Notes: generated by a model not told the origin, from the letters alone. 64,000 bases of DNA from Fimbriimonadaceae bacterium (GCA_019454105.1 CP075364.1:1057362-1121361), one strand, 5' to 3'. Shown: positions 34,005-42,666, numbered from the stretch's first letter. Numbers and translations are program-made.

Positions 34005-34988
34005 TTATGACGACCGGGAGCTTGTTCCGGTGTCCGAATGTTGCACGGTCGCGGCCAAACGTCTCAACGCAGGTTCGGGCACGTCTGCGATCAAGACGAG
34101 GTGGACACCTTCCCTTTCGAACGTATGGGCATTGACGGCCCCGGCAAGACGCTTCAACCTGTCGCCATTCACCGCTTTCCGCATCAGGAAAAGACTCAGC
34201 CTCTGGTTCTCTGACTGATACACCTGCATCAGCGCGGCCGAGTCTCCTTGCCCAAGTTTCCGAACTTGGATCAGGCGCCAGCGCGTGTTGGCCGGGAGCC
34301 GAAGAACGGGGAGGCGCAAGTCCTTCGCTATGTCCGAGAGCTCGTCGGACAGGGTCACGATCCTGGTTCCGGGTCGACCAATCTCGAACGCTCGGGGCCC
34401 GAGGTCCGGGCTGAAGTCGATGCTTGTGTACTCGAAGTATGTGATCCTTTCTCCGGTGGGGTTGAAGGCCTCGAGCTTCAGGACGGCGCCGTGTTCCAAG
34501 TTGACCCAAGCCCTTGCCAAGACCCTCCCACCCTTGGCCCGCGCTTCCAATTGCCTCGTCATGTGGCCAGCCACCTGGGGGCCGGGCACGCTCGTGACTT
34601 GGACGCGGCCCAAAGCCTCCGCGGAGAACAGGCGCATGAGACGCATCAGCGACTCGTGCTCGAATGGCGGCATTTCTCGGATGATGTTCTCTTCTGGATA
34701 GAACTGAAGGCGTCGACGCTCCGACTCGACAGCCACGCTCCCCTTCCGCGACCCATCGACGACTTCCGTCCGCCACCTTCCCGCCATCCGGGCGACCCGC
34801 TCTGTCACGATCCTGCGGCCCTCGGGGGTGACAATCTGGGTCTCGCGGATCCCGGTGTACTTGATCTGGTTCTGCTTAGCCCTGACCGCACGGACGGCGG
34901 CACCCGCCTGCTGGCTCTCAGGCCCCCGTTGGGCCAGTCCGGGTGCGGCCAAGATGGCTGCGAGGACTACACAGCAAACGTTCCTCAC
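34005..34988 (-). CDS. RseB/MucB-like periplasmic sigma-factor regulatory protein
   Basis: A 327-residue protein with a signal peptide (residues 1-19). The N-terminal half is LolA/RseB-like beta sheet (IKYTGIRETQIVTPEGRRIV onward). The C-terminal domain (about 235-320) matches the RseB C-terminal fold: LPANTRWRLIQV, then MQVYQSENQRLSLFLMRK and VHLVLIADVPEPALRRLA. RseB binds the anti-sigma factor and protects it from cleavage until envelope stress. Placement directly after the anti-sigma gene (GTG start overlapping its TGA) supports that role. Divergent from E. coli RseB, so the ligand is unknown. Confidence 0.8.
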   Translation of the reverse strand: MRNVCCVVLAAILAAPGLAQRGPESQQAGAAVRAVRAKQNQIKYTGIRETQIVTPEGRRIVTERVARMAGRWRTEVVDGSRKGSVAVESERRRLQFYPEENIIREMPPFEHESLMRLMRLFSAEALGRVQVTSVPGPQVAGHMTRQLEARAKGGRVLARAWVNLEHGAVLKLEAFNPTGERITYFEYTSIDFSPDLGPRAFEIGRPGTRIVTLSDELSDIAKDLRLPVLRLPANTRWRLIQVRKLGQGDSAALMQVYQSENQRLSLFLMRKAVNGDRLKRLAGAVNAHTFEREGVHLVLIADVPEPALRRLAATVQHSDTGTSSRSS

Positions 34989-35407
34989 AGATCCGGAACA
35001 GGCTCGAACTCTGCCGGAACCCAGTGTCTTCCGTTTTCGCCGAGACCCGCCTCATGGTGGGCTTTCACCAACTTGTGTTCGAAGCTGGTCGAATCGAGCT
35101 CTGGAGCCGCTGAGGGCTTGCCGATTGGATTCATGGTGGCCAGGAACAAGGCCCCCGCCGCCACGCCAGCAAAGCCGATGGCTGGAGCCCACGGTCTTCG
35201 CCGCCAATGTCGAGGTTTGGGCACCGAAGCGGCGAGCCGCTGATTGAGCCGGCTGCGCCAAGCCAGGCTGGGCTCGTCTGCGGCCGCTTGACCGACCCAC
35301 TCGCGAACTGGCCCCTGGCTGTCCAGAGCCTCGTCGAGCCACAGGCTCTCGTCGACCCTGAGAGGCTCCTCGCGCACGAGTTTCTTGATCAGTTCTCGTT
35401 TGTCCAT
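34985..35407 (-). CDS. Membrane-anchored anti-sigma factor (RseA-like)
   Basis: A 140-residue protein between an ECF sigma gene and an RseB-like gene. The cytoplasmic N-terminal region is helical and acidic (ELIKKLVREEPLRVDESLWL), followed by one membrane helix (WAPAIGFAGVAAGALFLATM) and a periplasmic tail of about 50 residues. No zinc-binding HxxxCxxC motif is present. It should sequester the sigma factor until proteolysed. Start: ATG 35407 with AAGGTG five bases upstream; an ATG at 35422 lies inside the sigma gene. Confidence 0.8.
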   Translation of the reverse strand: MDKRELIKKLVREEPLRVDESLWLDEALDSQGPVREWVGQAAADEPSLAWRSRLNQRLAASVPKPRHWRRRPWAPAIGFAGVAAGALFLATMNPIGKPSAAPELDSTSFEHKLVKAHHEAGLGENGRHWVPAEFEPVPDL

Positions 35408-35411
35408 GCCT

Positions 35412-36032
35412 TCACCTTTCATTCAAATAATCTCCTAGGGCCCTTTGCAGGTGGGCCCTGGCCAAAAAGAGGCGGCTCTTGACGGTTCCGACGGGGATAT
35501 CGACTGTCTGAGAGATCTCTTCATAGCCCATGTCCTCCCGGTCGTGGAGCAAGAGGACGCTTTTCAGCTTTTCACTCATGGTGTCAAGCGCTTTGTCAAG
35601 AACGATCATGAGTTCCGCTTTGACGGCGGCGTCCGCCGGGTCCCACCGGACGTCGGGAAAGTCGATCGTGTCTTCCGTCTGTGGATCTGTTTCGATGCTT
35701 GTCTGGCCCGGGGTCCGAGCTCTCTTCCTGGCCTTGTCCACGCACAAATTGTGGGCGATGGTGAAGAGCCAGCTTCGCAGTGACGAGCGGCCGTCAAAGC
35801 CGTCGATGCCTTGGAACGCCCTGAGAAACACCTCTTGGGTGAGGTCGAGGGCATCGTCCTCATCGCGGAGCATCCGGCGAGCAAAGCCCAAAACCCGGCC
35901 TTGGTAGGCGTCGACGATCTTGGAAAAAGCGTCCAGATCACGCTTCTTGCTCTTGTCCAAGAGAACCTTTTCGTGGATCGACTCGATTGGCCCCTTGGTC
36001 TTCACCCTGATCGCTCCCAAGGCTGTGTTCAC
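35412..36032 (-). CDS. ECF RNA polymerase sigma factor
   Basis: A 206-residue sigma-70 family ECF factor. Region 2 is at residues about 40-110 (RMLRDEDDALDLTQEVFLRA and SLRSWLFTIAHNLCVDKARK), and region 4 at about 150-203, ending GYEEISQTVDIPVGTVKSRL. Close in form to RpoE/SigE-type factors controlled by RseA-like proteins. First gene of the operon sigma, anti-sigma, RseB, PBP1A, PBP2. GTG start. A candidate ECF-type promoter (36069-36042, minus strand) suggests autoregulation. Confidence 0.93.
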   Translation of the reverse strand: MNTALGAIRVKTKGPIESIHEKVLLDKSKKRDLDAFSKIVDAYQGRVLGFARRMLRDEDDALDLTQEVFLRAFQGIDGFDGRSSLRSWLFTIAHNLCVDKARKRARTPGQTSIETDPQTEDTIDFPDVRWDPADAAVKAELMIVLDKALDTMSEKLKSVLLLHDREDMGYEEISQTVDIPVGTVKSRLFLARAHLQRALGDYLNER

Positions 36033-36041
36033 GACACTATC

Positions 36042-36069
36042 AATGACGCAAGCCCCGGTCTGGAGTTCA
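36042..36069 (-). promoter_or_regulatory. Candidate ECF-type autoregulatory promoter
   Basis: On the minus strand TGAACT (36069-36064), 16 bases, GTCATT (36047-36042), ending nine bases before the sigma-factor GTG. The GAACT and GTC elements with this spacing resemble ECF promoters such as those of RpoE. A single site, so tentative. Confidence 0.35.
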
Positions 36070-36140
36070 CTCGCTCGGCCTGCCAGCCTCGCCAGGTTTC
36101 CAGACCCGGGCCTTTAGTCTCTGAAGCGAAGGTTCCGCCT

Positions 36141-36659
36141 TCAGAAGCGGATGCCGGCGTAGAGCCCAAGCGCGTTGAGCCTGCTCTCGTTGCTTCCGAA
36201 ATACTTGGCTTCGAAGAAGATCGGCGTGCCGCCCCGCTCGATGTCGTAGCCAGCACAGAGCGTGAACGTGAAGTCCTGGTCTCCGCTGCTCCCGTTCCTG
36301 CTAGGAACCCGAGTGAACCCGACTCCAGCTCCAACCCCGTAGTAAATCTGGTTGGCCCTTCCGATGTAGCTGACGGTCACGGGGACGTTGCTGAAGCTTC
36401 CCTTTCCGTAATAGTCGACGGAAAGCTGAAGGGAGGCGCTGTGCCCGGGCCTTTGGTTTCCGAAGCTAAGGTCACGGAGCTTGTAGTCGCCTCCGACGCC
36501 GAACCAGTTCTGGCCCTCGACGCGCTTGGCTGTGCCGTTCGTGACGATCACGATGCCGCCGCGCAAGGAAAGGCCGATCGGCTTTTCGTATTGGGCATAG
36601 GTTCCGGCGACCGGAAGCGCCGCGAGCATCGTACATGCGATTCTGACAACGTTGTTCAT
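36141..36659 (-). CDS. Outer-membrane-type beta-barrel protein
   Basis: A 172-residue protein with a signal peptide (cleavage near TYAQ, residue 22). The mature part alternates polar and hydrophobic residues in about eight strands (GHSASLQLSVDYYG, YYGVGAGVGFTRV, FTLCAGYDIE, PIFFEAKYFG) and ends LYAGIRF, the aromatic C-terminus recognised by BAM. This predicts a small OmpA/OmpX-sized barrel in an outer membrane. It sits just upstream of the envelope-stress operon but has its own ribosome site (AAGGATCAAGG) and a TAAGAT box. Confidence 0.75.
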   Translation of the reverse strand: MNNVVRIACTMLAALPVAGTYAQYEKPIGLSLRGGIVIVTNGTAKRVEGQNWFGVGGDYKLRDLSFGNQRPGHSASLQLSVDYYGKGSFSNVPVTVSYIGRANQIYYGVGAGVGFTRVPSRNGSSGDQDFTFTLCAGYDIERGGTPIFFEAKYFGSNESRLNALGLYAGIRF

Positions 36660-36752
36660 CCTTGATCCTTATTGACGGCGACGCCGACGATGGGGCACCG
36701 ACCCGCCTATCTTAGCATTCTGACGGCCCAGGCGCCCAAGAGGATTCTCTGT

Positions 36753-37883
36753 TCAAGAGCCCTCGCCGCGCGCCGCCTCGACCAAGAGCCGATAGGCCAA
36801 ACTCGCTGTCGCGACCAAATCGGCCCGGCTCACGAACTCGTCATGAGTGTGGATCTTCTCCATTCCCGTCGCGACCACGATCGTCGGCACTCCCTTGGCA
36901 TTGAAGACGTTCGCATCGCTCCCGCCGAGGGTGGTGCGCAACGCGCCGTCATATCCGAGGGATGCTGCCGCCCTTTGCGCGACACGGACGACATGGGCGT
37001 CCTCTGGAACGTGGTAGGAGTCGTAGTGACGGCGGTGGTCGATCTCGACCGTCGCGCCCCACTCGCTCGCCGCCCTCTCGAACTCTTTGATTATCCCGTC
37101 GACCACGGCGTCGAGTTCCTTGACGTCCGTGCTCCGCGCCTCGCCCCGCAGGACGACAAAGGGGCACACGACATTGACGGCGGTTCCGCCCTCCACGACG
37201 CCGAAATTGCACGTGGTCTCGGGGCCGATCCTGCCGACCTTGATCCGGCTCAAGGCATCGGCGGCCACCATGATGGCGTTCACTCCCTTTTCGGGATCTT
37301 TTCCGGCGTGGGCCGGCTTCCCTATCACGGTCACGTCCAGTTTGTCGTGCGTCGCCGTCCGGTTCACGAACGTGCCAACGGGCGGGCCAGTGTCGAGGAC
37401 ATAACCAAAGTCGAGCCCCAAAGACGCGGTGTCCAGGGCAGCCGCGCCTTTCAGGCCGATCTCTTCGGCGCAGGTGAAGAGGAGAAAGACGTCGCCGTGC
37501 GGTTCGCCTGAATCCATCAACATCTGGACGGCTTCGATCGCAGGGGCCATGCCTGCTTTGTCGTCCGCTCCGAGGATCGTGTCGCTCGCCGAAAACAGGA
37601 CGCCGTCCCGCTCTTCGATCTCCAGCCCCTCCGTCGGCTCGACCGTGTCAAGGTGCGCGCTCAGAAAGACCGTTGGGGCCCCGGGCTTGTTGCCTGGCAA
37701 CCGAGCCAGCAAGTTGTTGGCATCGCCCCCGATCTTCGACCCCGCGTCGTCCTCCCACACTTCGAGGCCTATCGCCTCTAAGCGTCGGCGGACTTCTACG
37801 ACGCACTCTCCTTCCTGCAACGCCGGGGCGTTGATCATGCACAAGTCGCGAAAGAGCGCGACGAGCCTCTCCTCGTTCACCAT
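36753..37883 (-). CDS. M20-family metallopeptidase (peptidase T-like)
   Basis: A 376-residue M20/M25 dinuclear zinc peptidase. Zinc ligands and catalytic residues: SAHLDTVEP (His, Asp), LGADDKAG (bridging Asp), TCAEEIGLKG (catalytic Glu pair), VLDTG, and HTHDEFV near the C-terminus. The dimerisation domain (about 180-290) is intact. It most resembles the PepT/YqjE di- or tripeptidase group. The -10 box TAAACT (37893-37898, minus strand) ends nine bases before the ATG. Confidence 0.92.
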   Translation of the reverse strand: MVNEERLVALFRDLCMINAPALQEGECVVEVRRRLEAIGLEVWEDDAGSKIGGDANNLLARLPGNKPGAPTVFLSAHLDTVEPTEGLEIEERDGVLFSASDTILGADDKAGMAPAIEAVQMLMDSGEPHGDVFLLFTCAEEIGLKGAAALDTASLGLDFGYVLDTGPPVGTFVNRTATHDKLDVTVIGKPAHAGKDPEKGVNAIMVAADALSRIKVGRIGPETTCNFGVVEGGTAVNVVCPFVVLRGEARSTDVKELDAVVDGIIKEFERAASEWGATVEIDHRRHYDSYHVPEDAHVVRVAQRAAASLGYDGALRTTLGGSDANVFNAKGVPTIVVATGMEKIHTHDEFVSRADLVATASLAYRLLVEAARGEGS

Positions 37884-37907
37884 ATTTGATCTAGTTTACG
37901 GCCAGAC

Positions 37908-38231
37908 TTAGGGCTCAACTTCGGGTCCGGGTTCCCAACCTTGGTCGCTGGCCCGCATCAAGACGGCGACCTCCATGTCCCGGTCGACACGCACTTGACA
38001 ACTCAATCGGAATTCGCCGAGGACGCCGTCTTCCTCAAGGCAATCCTTCTCGGTCGCGCCCATGGGGGGCTCGTCTGAGAAGAACTTGACGCGGCAGGTC
38101 GTGCACCGCGCCTGTCCCCCGCACCGGTGGCTGACGTCCACTCCGTTGTCCTCAATGGCTTTGACCAACTTGGTGCCCTCCTGCGCCTCGAACTCTCCAA
38201 ACCCCTGAACTTTGATCGTGTAGGAACCCAC
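37908..38231 (-). CDS. 2Fe-2S ferredoxin
   Basis: A 107-residue plant-type or adrenodoxin-like ferredoxin. The cluster ligands are in HRCGGQARCTTCRV (three Cys) and LSCQVRV (fourth Cys). The N-terminus begins with the beta-grasp strand YTIKVQGFGEFEA. It transfers electrons to an unknown partner. GTG start, six bases after the -10 box TAAATT (38238-38243, minus strand). Upstream of, and in the same direction as, the M20 gene, which has its own promoter. Confidence 0.93.
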   Translation of the reverse strand: MGSYTIKVQGFGEFEAQEGTKLVKAIEDNGVDVSHRCGGQARCTTCRVKFFSDEPPMGATEKDCLEEDGVLGEFRLSCQVRVDRDMEVAVLMRASDQGWEPGPEVEP

Positions 38232-38270
38232 GGCCTGAATTTACCGCCCCCCGGGTATAACCGCCGAGCG

Positions 38271-38792
38271 ATGGGCGCCTTGCTGGCAGAGAGATTGATC
38301 CGAGACGTGCCTGACTTCCCCAAGCAGGGCATCCTGTTCAAAGACATCGCGCCCGTGCTCCAGAACGCGGCGGCCCTCCAAGAAGCGGTGTCGCTCATCG
38401 CGGCCGATGCCCGAGAGAAGAGGGCCGAGTGCATCGTCGGCATCGAGAGCCGCGGTTTCGTGTTCGGTGTCCCTGTCGCCTTGGAACTCGGCCTTCCGTT
38501 TTCGATGGCCCGCAAACTCGGCAAACTGCCCTTCGACCGGGTGACAGAGGAGTACGCCCTCGAGTACGGCACCAACACGATCGAAATGCATGTCGACGCC
38601 GTCGATCCAGGACAGAGGGTCTATGTGATCGACGACCTTCTGGCGACCGGGGGCACCGCCGCTGCCTCGGCGCGGCTCATCGAACGGCTCGGGGCGCACG
38701 TGTGCGGCTACGGGTTTCTGGTCGAGCTCACCTTTTTGGAAGGTCGGAAGTACTTGCTCGGCTATCCGATCCACGCCCTGATCAGCTACTGA
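38271..38792 (+). CDS. apt: Adenine phosphoribosyltransferase
   Basis: A 173-residue purine-salvage enzyme, adenine plus PRPP to AMP. The PRPP-binding motif VYVIDDLLATGGTA, the IRDVPDFPKQGILFKDI N-terminus and GIESRGFVFG are all typical, and the length is normal. The -10 box TATAAC (38256-38261) ends nine bases before the ATG 38271; longer in-frame starts would precede this promoter. Divergent from the ferredoxin gene with 39 bases between the two starts. Confidence 0.96.
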   Translation: MGALLAERLIRDVPDFPKQGILFKDIAPVLQNAAALQEAVSLIAADAREKRAECIVGIESRGFVFGVPVALELGLPFSMARKLGKLPFDRVTEEYALEYGTNTIEMHVDAVDPGQRVYVIDDLLATGGTAAASARLIERLGAHVCGYGFLVELTFLEGRKYLLGYPIHALISY

Positions 38793-38814
38793 CCCCGAGG
38801 GGTAAGGTTGGGCC

Positions 38815-39189
38815 ATGACCGCCCTCTTCGCCCTTCTCATTGTCGGACAAGCCACCAAGCCGATCTCGGTCGAGGCCTTGGCGAAGGACCAAGCGAAGTT
38901 CGACGGCAAGCAAGTGACGGTCGACGGCTCGGTGAAAAAGTATCAAGCCCGAGTCTCGAAAAAGGACAACAAATATGCCACGTTCGTGGTCCTCAGCGGC
39001 AAGAGCGAGGTGAACGTTTACCTTCGCGCGCACGTGGTCCCCGCTTTGAAGGACGGTGACAAGGTGCGGGTGTCTGGCACGTACCGGCGCGTCAAGAAAG
39101 TCGGGACCCGAACGTTCCAAAACGAGATCGAGGCTCAAGTCGCCGCCGGAAAGCCTGTCGGCGTCAAGCGCCTGACTGGTCAGAAGTGA
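38815..39189 (+). CDS. Secreted OB-fold-like protein
   Basis: A 124-residue protein with a short signal segment (ALFALLIVGQ) followed by a five-stranded OB-like pattern: SVEALAKDQAKFDGKQVTVD, ATFVVLSGKSEVNVYLR, DGDKVRVSGTYRRV. Similar small OB-folds bind nucleic acid or oligosaccharide; the ligand here is unknown. The -10 box TAAGGT (38803-38808) ends six bases before the ATG. The stop overlaps miaA in a GTGA, so it heads the miaA-hfq-dapF unit. Confidence 0.7.
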   Translation: MTALFALLIVGQATKPISVEALAKDQAKFDGKQVTVDGSVKKYQARVSKKDNKYATFVVLSGKSEVNVYLRAHVVPALKDGDKVRVSGTYRRVKKVGTRTFQNEIEAQVAAGKPVGVKRLTGQK

Positions 39190-40082
39190 ACCGGCCAGCC
39201 CTTGTCGCGGTCATGGGCCCGACTGGCAGCGGCAAGAGCAGGCTGGCTGAGGCCCTGGCCGATGAGACCGGGCTCCAGCTGATCAACGCCGACGCTTTCC
39301 AGGTTTACCGAGGGATGGACGTCGGCACCAACAAGCCGGCCGACAAGAATCGATATCGATTGCTCGACCTGGTCGATCCCGATGAGGAGTTCTCGGTGGG
39401 CGTCTGGTTGCACGAAGCCCTGGCCGTCTTGGCCGAATGCCACGAATCAGGCCAAGGGTGCATCGTCGTTGGCGGCACGGGGCTGTATGTCAGGGCCTTG
39501 TTCGAGGAGTACGCCGAGATCGGTCCGCCGCCCGACCCGGCGACGCGCGACCGAGTCCGGGCACTGGAACCTCGTGAGGCCGTGGAAGAGCTCAGACGGC
39601 TCGACCCTGCGGCGCGACTCGACTGGTCGAACCCGGTGCGCGTCAAGCGGGCTCTGGAACGGCGTCTCGCACCGGGCCAAGCCATCAAAGTCCAACTTCC
39701 TCCGTTTCGAAAGCTTAAGACGGCGCTTGACCCGCCGCTCGATGTTTTGGAGCCTCGGATAGCGTCAAGAATCGACTGGATGCTCGATCATGGTTGGCCG
39801 GAAGAAGCGCTGGCTTTGGCCGAGGCAGGGATCGGTCCAGAAGACCCAGGGATGCGGGCCATTGGATACCAATATGTCATGGAGTTTGCAAGGGGCGATT
39901 CCCCGCGGTCCGCGACGGTGGACGCGGTCTTCAGGGACACGCGTCAGTACACGAAGCGACAAAAAACTTGGCTGAGGACGGAACCCTCTTTGGTCCACGT
40001 GGATTCAGCCTTGGACGAGGACGACCTTCAAGCTCTTTTGGCCAGGCTTGTGAACTTCGTTTATGGCCAGGAACCTGATTAA
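39186..40082 (+). CDS. miaA: tRNA dimethylallyltransferase
   Basis: A 298-residue enzyme that prenylates A37 of tRNAs reading U-initial codons. P-loop [13 protein letters not shown] at residues 11-23, then [30 protein letters not shown] and the C-terminal [16 protein letters not shown] start overlapping the preceding stop. hfq begins two bases after its stop, the widely conserved miaA-hfq pairing. Confidence 0.96.
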   Translation: MNRPALVAVMGPTGSGKSRLAEALADETGLQLINADAFQVYRGMDVGTNKPADKNRYRLLDLVDPDEEFSVGVWLHEALAVLAECHESGQGCIVVGGTGLYVRALFEEYAEIGPPPDPATRDRVRALEPREAVEELRRLDPAARLDWSNPVRVKRALERRLAPGQAIKVQLPPFRKLKTALDPPLDVLEPRIASRIDWMLDHGWPEEALALAEAGIGPEDPGMRAIGYQYVMEFARGDSPRSATVDAVFRDTRQYTKRQKTWLRTEPSLVHVDSALDEDDLQALLARLVNFVYGQEPD

Positions 40083-40084
40083 CA

Positions 40085-40345
40085 ATGGGCAAGGCGATCA
40101 ATCTTCAAGACATGTTTTTGAACCAGGTGCGAAAGGAAGGCATCGGGGTCACGATCTATTTGATGGGGGGAGTGCAATTGCGCGGCTTAGTGAAGGGATT
40201 CGACGCCTTCACGGTCCTCCTCGATTCTCCCGGCAAACCCACCCAACTTGTTTATAAGCACGCGATCACCAGCGTCGTGCCGACCAAGCAGATCGCGAGC
40301 GGCGGTGGGCGCCCTGACCGAGACGACAACGACAACCGGGACTGA
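40085..40345 (+). CDS. hfq: RNA chaperone Hfq
   Basis: An 86-residue Sm-like protein. The Sm1 motif ([20 protein letters not shown], then AFTVLLDS) and the Sm2 motif ([13 protein letters not shown], with the family YKHA) are intact. The acidic disordered tail [14 protein letters not shown] is typical. It forms a hexameric ring that pairs sRNAs with mRNAs. Two bases after miaA, and its stop touches the dapF ATG. Confidence 0.96.
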   Translation: MGKAINLQDMFLNQVRKEGIGVTIYLMGGVQLRGLVKGFDAFTVLLDSPGKPTQLVYKHAITSVVPTKQIASGGGRPDRDDNDNRD

Positions 40346-41167
40346 ATGAGATTCACCAAGATGCACGGGATCGGGAACGATTTCGTGATGGTTGATGGCG
40401 TCGGCCAGGTGTTCCCGGTCGGAGAAGCGGCCGAACTCGCCAAGAAGGTCTGCGACAGACGGTTCGGGATCGGTTCGGACGGGCTGATCGTCGCGACCCG
40501 GAACGGCAAGGGCCTCGCCATGAGGATGTGGAACCCGGACGGCAGCGAAAGCGAGATGTGCGGGAACGGCGTCCGGTGCTTCGCCCTGTTCGCGGTCGAG
40601 GAGGGTCTCGCCACAGGCCCGACGATCCCCGTCGAAACCGGGGCAGGCCCTCTCGTCTTGACCATACTTGACGGGGACCGGGTCCAAGTCGACATGGGCC
40701 CGGCCCGACTCACCTGTGGCGAGATCGGGATGACCGGCCCATCCGACGCGACCTTCATCGACCAGCCGGTCGAAGCCTCCTTCGGGCCGGTACGCGGAAC
40801 GGCCGTATCGATGGGCAACCCTCACCTCGTTGTCTTCGTCGAAGACATCGCGTCTGTGCCCCTCCGGGACTGGGGCACGGAACTCGAAGGCCACTCGCTC
40901 TTTCCACGCCGAACCAACGTCCACTTTGTCCAAGTGACTGACCCGGGCCACATCGTTCAAAGGACATGGGAGCGTGGCGCGGGAGCGACGCTGGCCTGCG
41001 GCACCGGTGCCTGCGCCAGCGCGGTGGCCGCGCACCTCAATGGCCACACGGGCCGTGAGGTCACGGTCAGCCTTCCCGGCGGCGACTTGGAGATTGGCTA
41101 TCAGGACGACGGCCGGGTCTTCATGACCGGCCCCGCAGTCAAGGTCTACTCGGGCGACTGGGGCTAG
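40346..41167 (+). CDS. dapF: Diaminopimelate epimerase
   Basis: A 273-residue PLP-independent epimerase that makes meso-diaminopimelate for peptidoglycan and lysine. The catalytic Cys pair are in MCGNGVRCFALF and ACGTGACASAVAA. The N-terminal MHGIGNDFVMVDG is diagnostic. The ATG directly follows the hfq TGA. The stop TAG forms the palindrome CTAG with the stop of the converging gene (four-base overlap). Confidence 0.97.
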   Translation: MRFTKMHGIGNDFVMVDGVGQVFPVGEAAELAKKVCDRRFGIGSDGLIVATRNGKGLAMRMWNPDGSESEMCGNGVRCFALFAVEEGLATGPTIPVETGAGPLVLTILDGDRVQVDMGPARLTCGEIGMTGPSDATFIDQPVEASFGPVRGTAVSMGNPHLVVFVEDIASVPLRDWGTELEGHSLFPRRTNVHFVQVTDPGHIVQRTWERGAGATLACGTGACASAVAAHLNGHTGREVTVSLPGGDLEIGYQDDGRVFMTGPAVKVYSGDWG

Positions 41168-41883
41168 ACTGGAAGAAGCTCCGGGATCCCGAGCGACTCC
41201 TCGAACCCGCACATGACGTTGAGTGCGTGCACCACCTGCGCGGCTCCCGCTTTTCCGTTCCGGTCGGCCATGACTTGGACCCGGATCAGGCAGTGCGGAT
41301 CGTCCGGCGTCACGGCCAACCGGTAGCAGGCCCATGGGCGTCCGGCGACGAGCCGGGTGTCCCAGTCGGAGTCTTGGTCGCGCCGAACGTAAAACGAGCG
41401 CGAAAAGGCCTCGTCGTAGAGCTCTGCGAGTTCCTCTGGCGCGTCTGGAGTCGGGACGACCGCCCAGGCGGTGACGGCCAGGACAGAGCCCAAATCGGCT
41501 CGGTCAGCCTCAAACACCGTACCACCTGACCAGCCCTCGGTCGCGAGCCATGAATCCAGGGACGGGTCGTCCTGGTTGGCTCGGAGAGCGGGAGCCTCGA
41601 CCAAGAGCGCGGCCCTGGCGAGCGGGCCGAGGGCGATCAGAGCCAGGGTGCCGACCTGCGAGGGCACTGAAGCCACGTCGGCACACACGAGCGGATTGTT
41701 GTCCATCAGTTCGGCAAGTCCACGCACTTCGGTAGCGGTAGAACCGGCTGTAACGGACCGCCGCCAGTCGCCTTGTTCCCATCGAACCGTCAGTCCCTCA
41801 GCGGGCGTCCCAGTAGGCTCGAACTCGGGGTGAGCCTCAAGCAGGGCCCTCAATGCCGGATCGGAAGGAACGGAGCAGACCAT
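41164..41883 (-). CDS. ArgC C-terminal-domain-like protein without the catalytic core
   Basis: A 239-residue protein. Residues about 150-235 resemble the C-terminal half of N-acetyl-gamma-glutamyl-phosphate reductase (ArgC): LAELYDEAFSRSFYVRR, VAGRPWACYRLAV and ADRNGKAGAAQVVHALNVMC followed by GFEESLGI, which parallels ArgC's DNLVKGAAGQAVQNMNLM and GxxETTGL. The N-terminal NADP-binding fold is not recognisable and no ArgC active-site Cys or His context is seen. It may be a divergent structural or regulatory paralogue. The ATG immediately follows the FKBP stop (no gap), so the two are co-transcribed. Tentative. Confidence 0.5.
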   Translation of the reverse strand: MVCSVPSDPALRALLEAHPEFEPTGTPAEGLTVRWEQGDWRRSVTAGSTATEVRGLAELMDNNPLVCADVASVPSQVGTLALIALGPLARAALLVEAPALRANQDDPSLDSWLATEGWSGGTVFEADRADLGSVLAVTAWAVVPTPDAPEELAELYDEAFSRSFYVRRDQDSDWDTRLVAGRPWACYRLAVTPDDPHCLIRVQVMADRNGKAGAAQVVHALNVMCGFEESLGIPELLPV

Positions 41884-42666
41884 CTACGGCGCGGGCTTGA
41901 CCGAGAGCAGGTCGACCTCATAGATCAAGACCTGGTTTCCTGGAACCACGTCGTTGCCATATTCTCCCCAGGCTGTGTTCGGCGCCAGCCAAAGTTTGCG
42001 CTTGCCGCCCGCGCGCATGCCGACGATGCCTTTGTCGACTCCCGAGATCGCTTCGCCTGAACCGACCTTGAACGACACGGTCTGACCGCGCTTGCGTGAG
42101 CTGTCGAACTCGGCACCATTGACGTATCGGCCCGAGTAATGGAGTTCGACGACAGTGCCCGGCTTGGCCTCGGCCCCAGAACCCACGGTGAGGTCCTCGA
42201 ACTCGACGCTGTCCTTGTCCTTCGGCTTCACCACCCAGAGGATCTTGACCCTGAAGACCAGGTCCGCATATCCCGGGATATCGGGGGGGTTGCCAGCGGC
42301 CCCGTAGCCCATCGAGTAAGGAATCTCGATGTCGCGCTCCCCGCCCACCTTCATCCCGATCACGCCCTTACCGAATCCTTCGATGACTCCTGACCCGCCC
42401 GCGACGAAGGCCAGGGGCTTGTTCTTCTTGGGATCATTGACGTTCGAATCGAACTCGACGCCGGTCGATTCGAGCTTTCCGGTGTATTCAACCAGGACGA
42501 GGTCGCCTTGCTCGACCGTCGCGCCGTCGCCTTCCTTCACGTCCTTTGTTCCGAGGGCGCTGAAGACGCTCTTCGGCTCACCTGCCCCTTTCTTGTCCTG
42601 TCCTTGGCACCCAAAAAGAGACAGGCCGGCGAGCCCGACCCAAGCCAAGGCACCGAGGAACCTCAT
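41884..42666 (-). CDS. Lipoprotein with two FKBP-type peptidyl-prolyl isomerase domains
   Basis: A 260-residue lipoprotein: signal peptide with lipobox LSLFGC (Cys20). Two FKBP domains follow, residues about 50-145 (VLVEYTGKL, GFGKGVIGMKVGGERDIEIP) and 160-257 (VELHYSGRYVNGAEFDSS, GVDKGIVGMRAGGKRKLWLA). Each holds the aromatic-lined pocket pattern, so a role as an envelope foldase is likely. The -10 box TACCAT (42676-42681, minus strand) ends nine bases before the ATG. Divergent from smpB with 35 bases between starts. Confidence 0.93.
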   Translation of the reverse strand: MRFLGALAWVGLAGLSLFGCQGQDKKGAGEPKSVFSALGTKDVKEGDGATVEQGDLVLVEYTGKLESTGVEFDSNVNDPKKNKPLAFVAGGSGVIEGFGKGVIGMKVGGERDIEIPYSMGYGAAGNPPDIPGYADLVFRVKILWVVKPKDKDSVEFEDLTVGSGAEAKPGTVVELHYSGRYVNGAEFDSSRKRGQTVSFKVGSGEAISGVDKGIVGMRAGGKRKLWLAPNTAWGEYGNDVVPGNQVLIYEVDLLSVKPAP

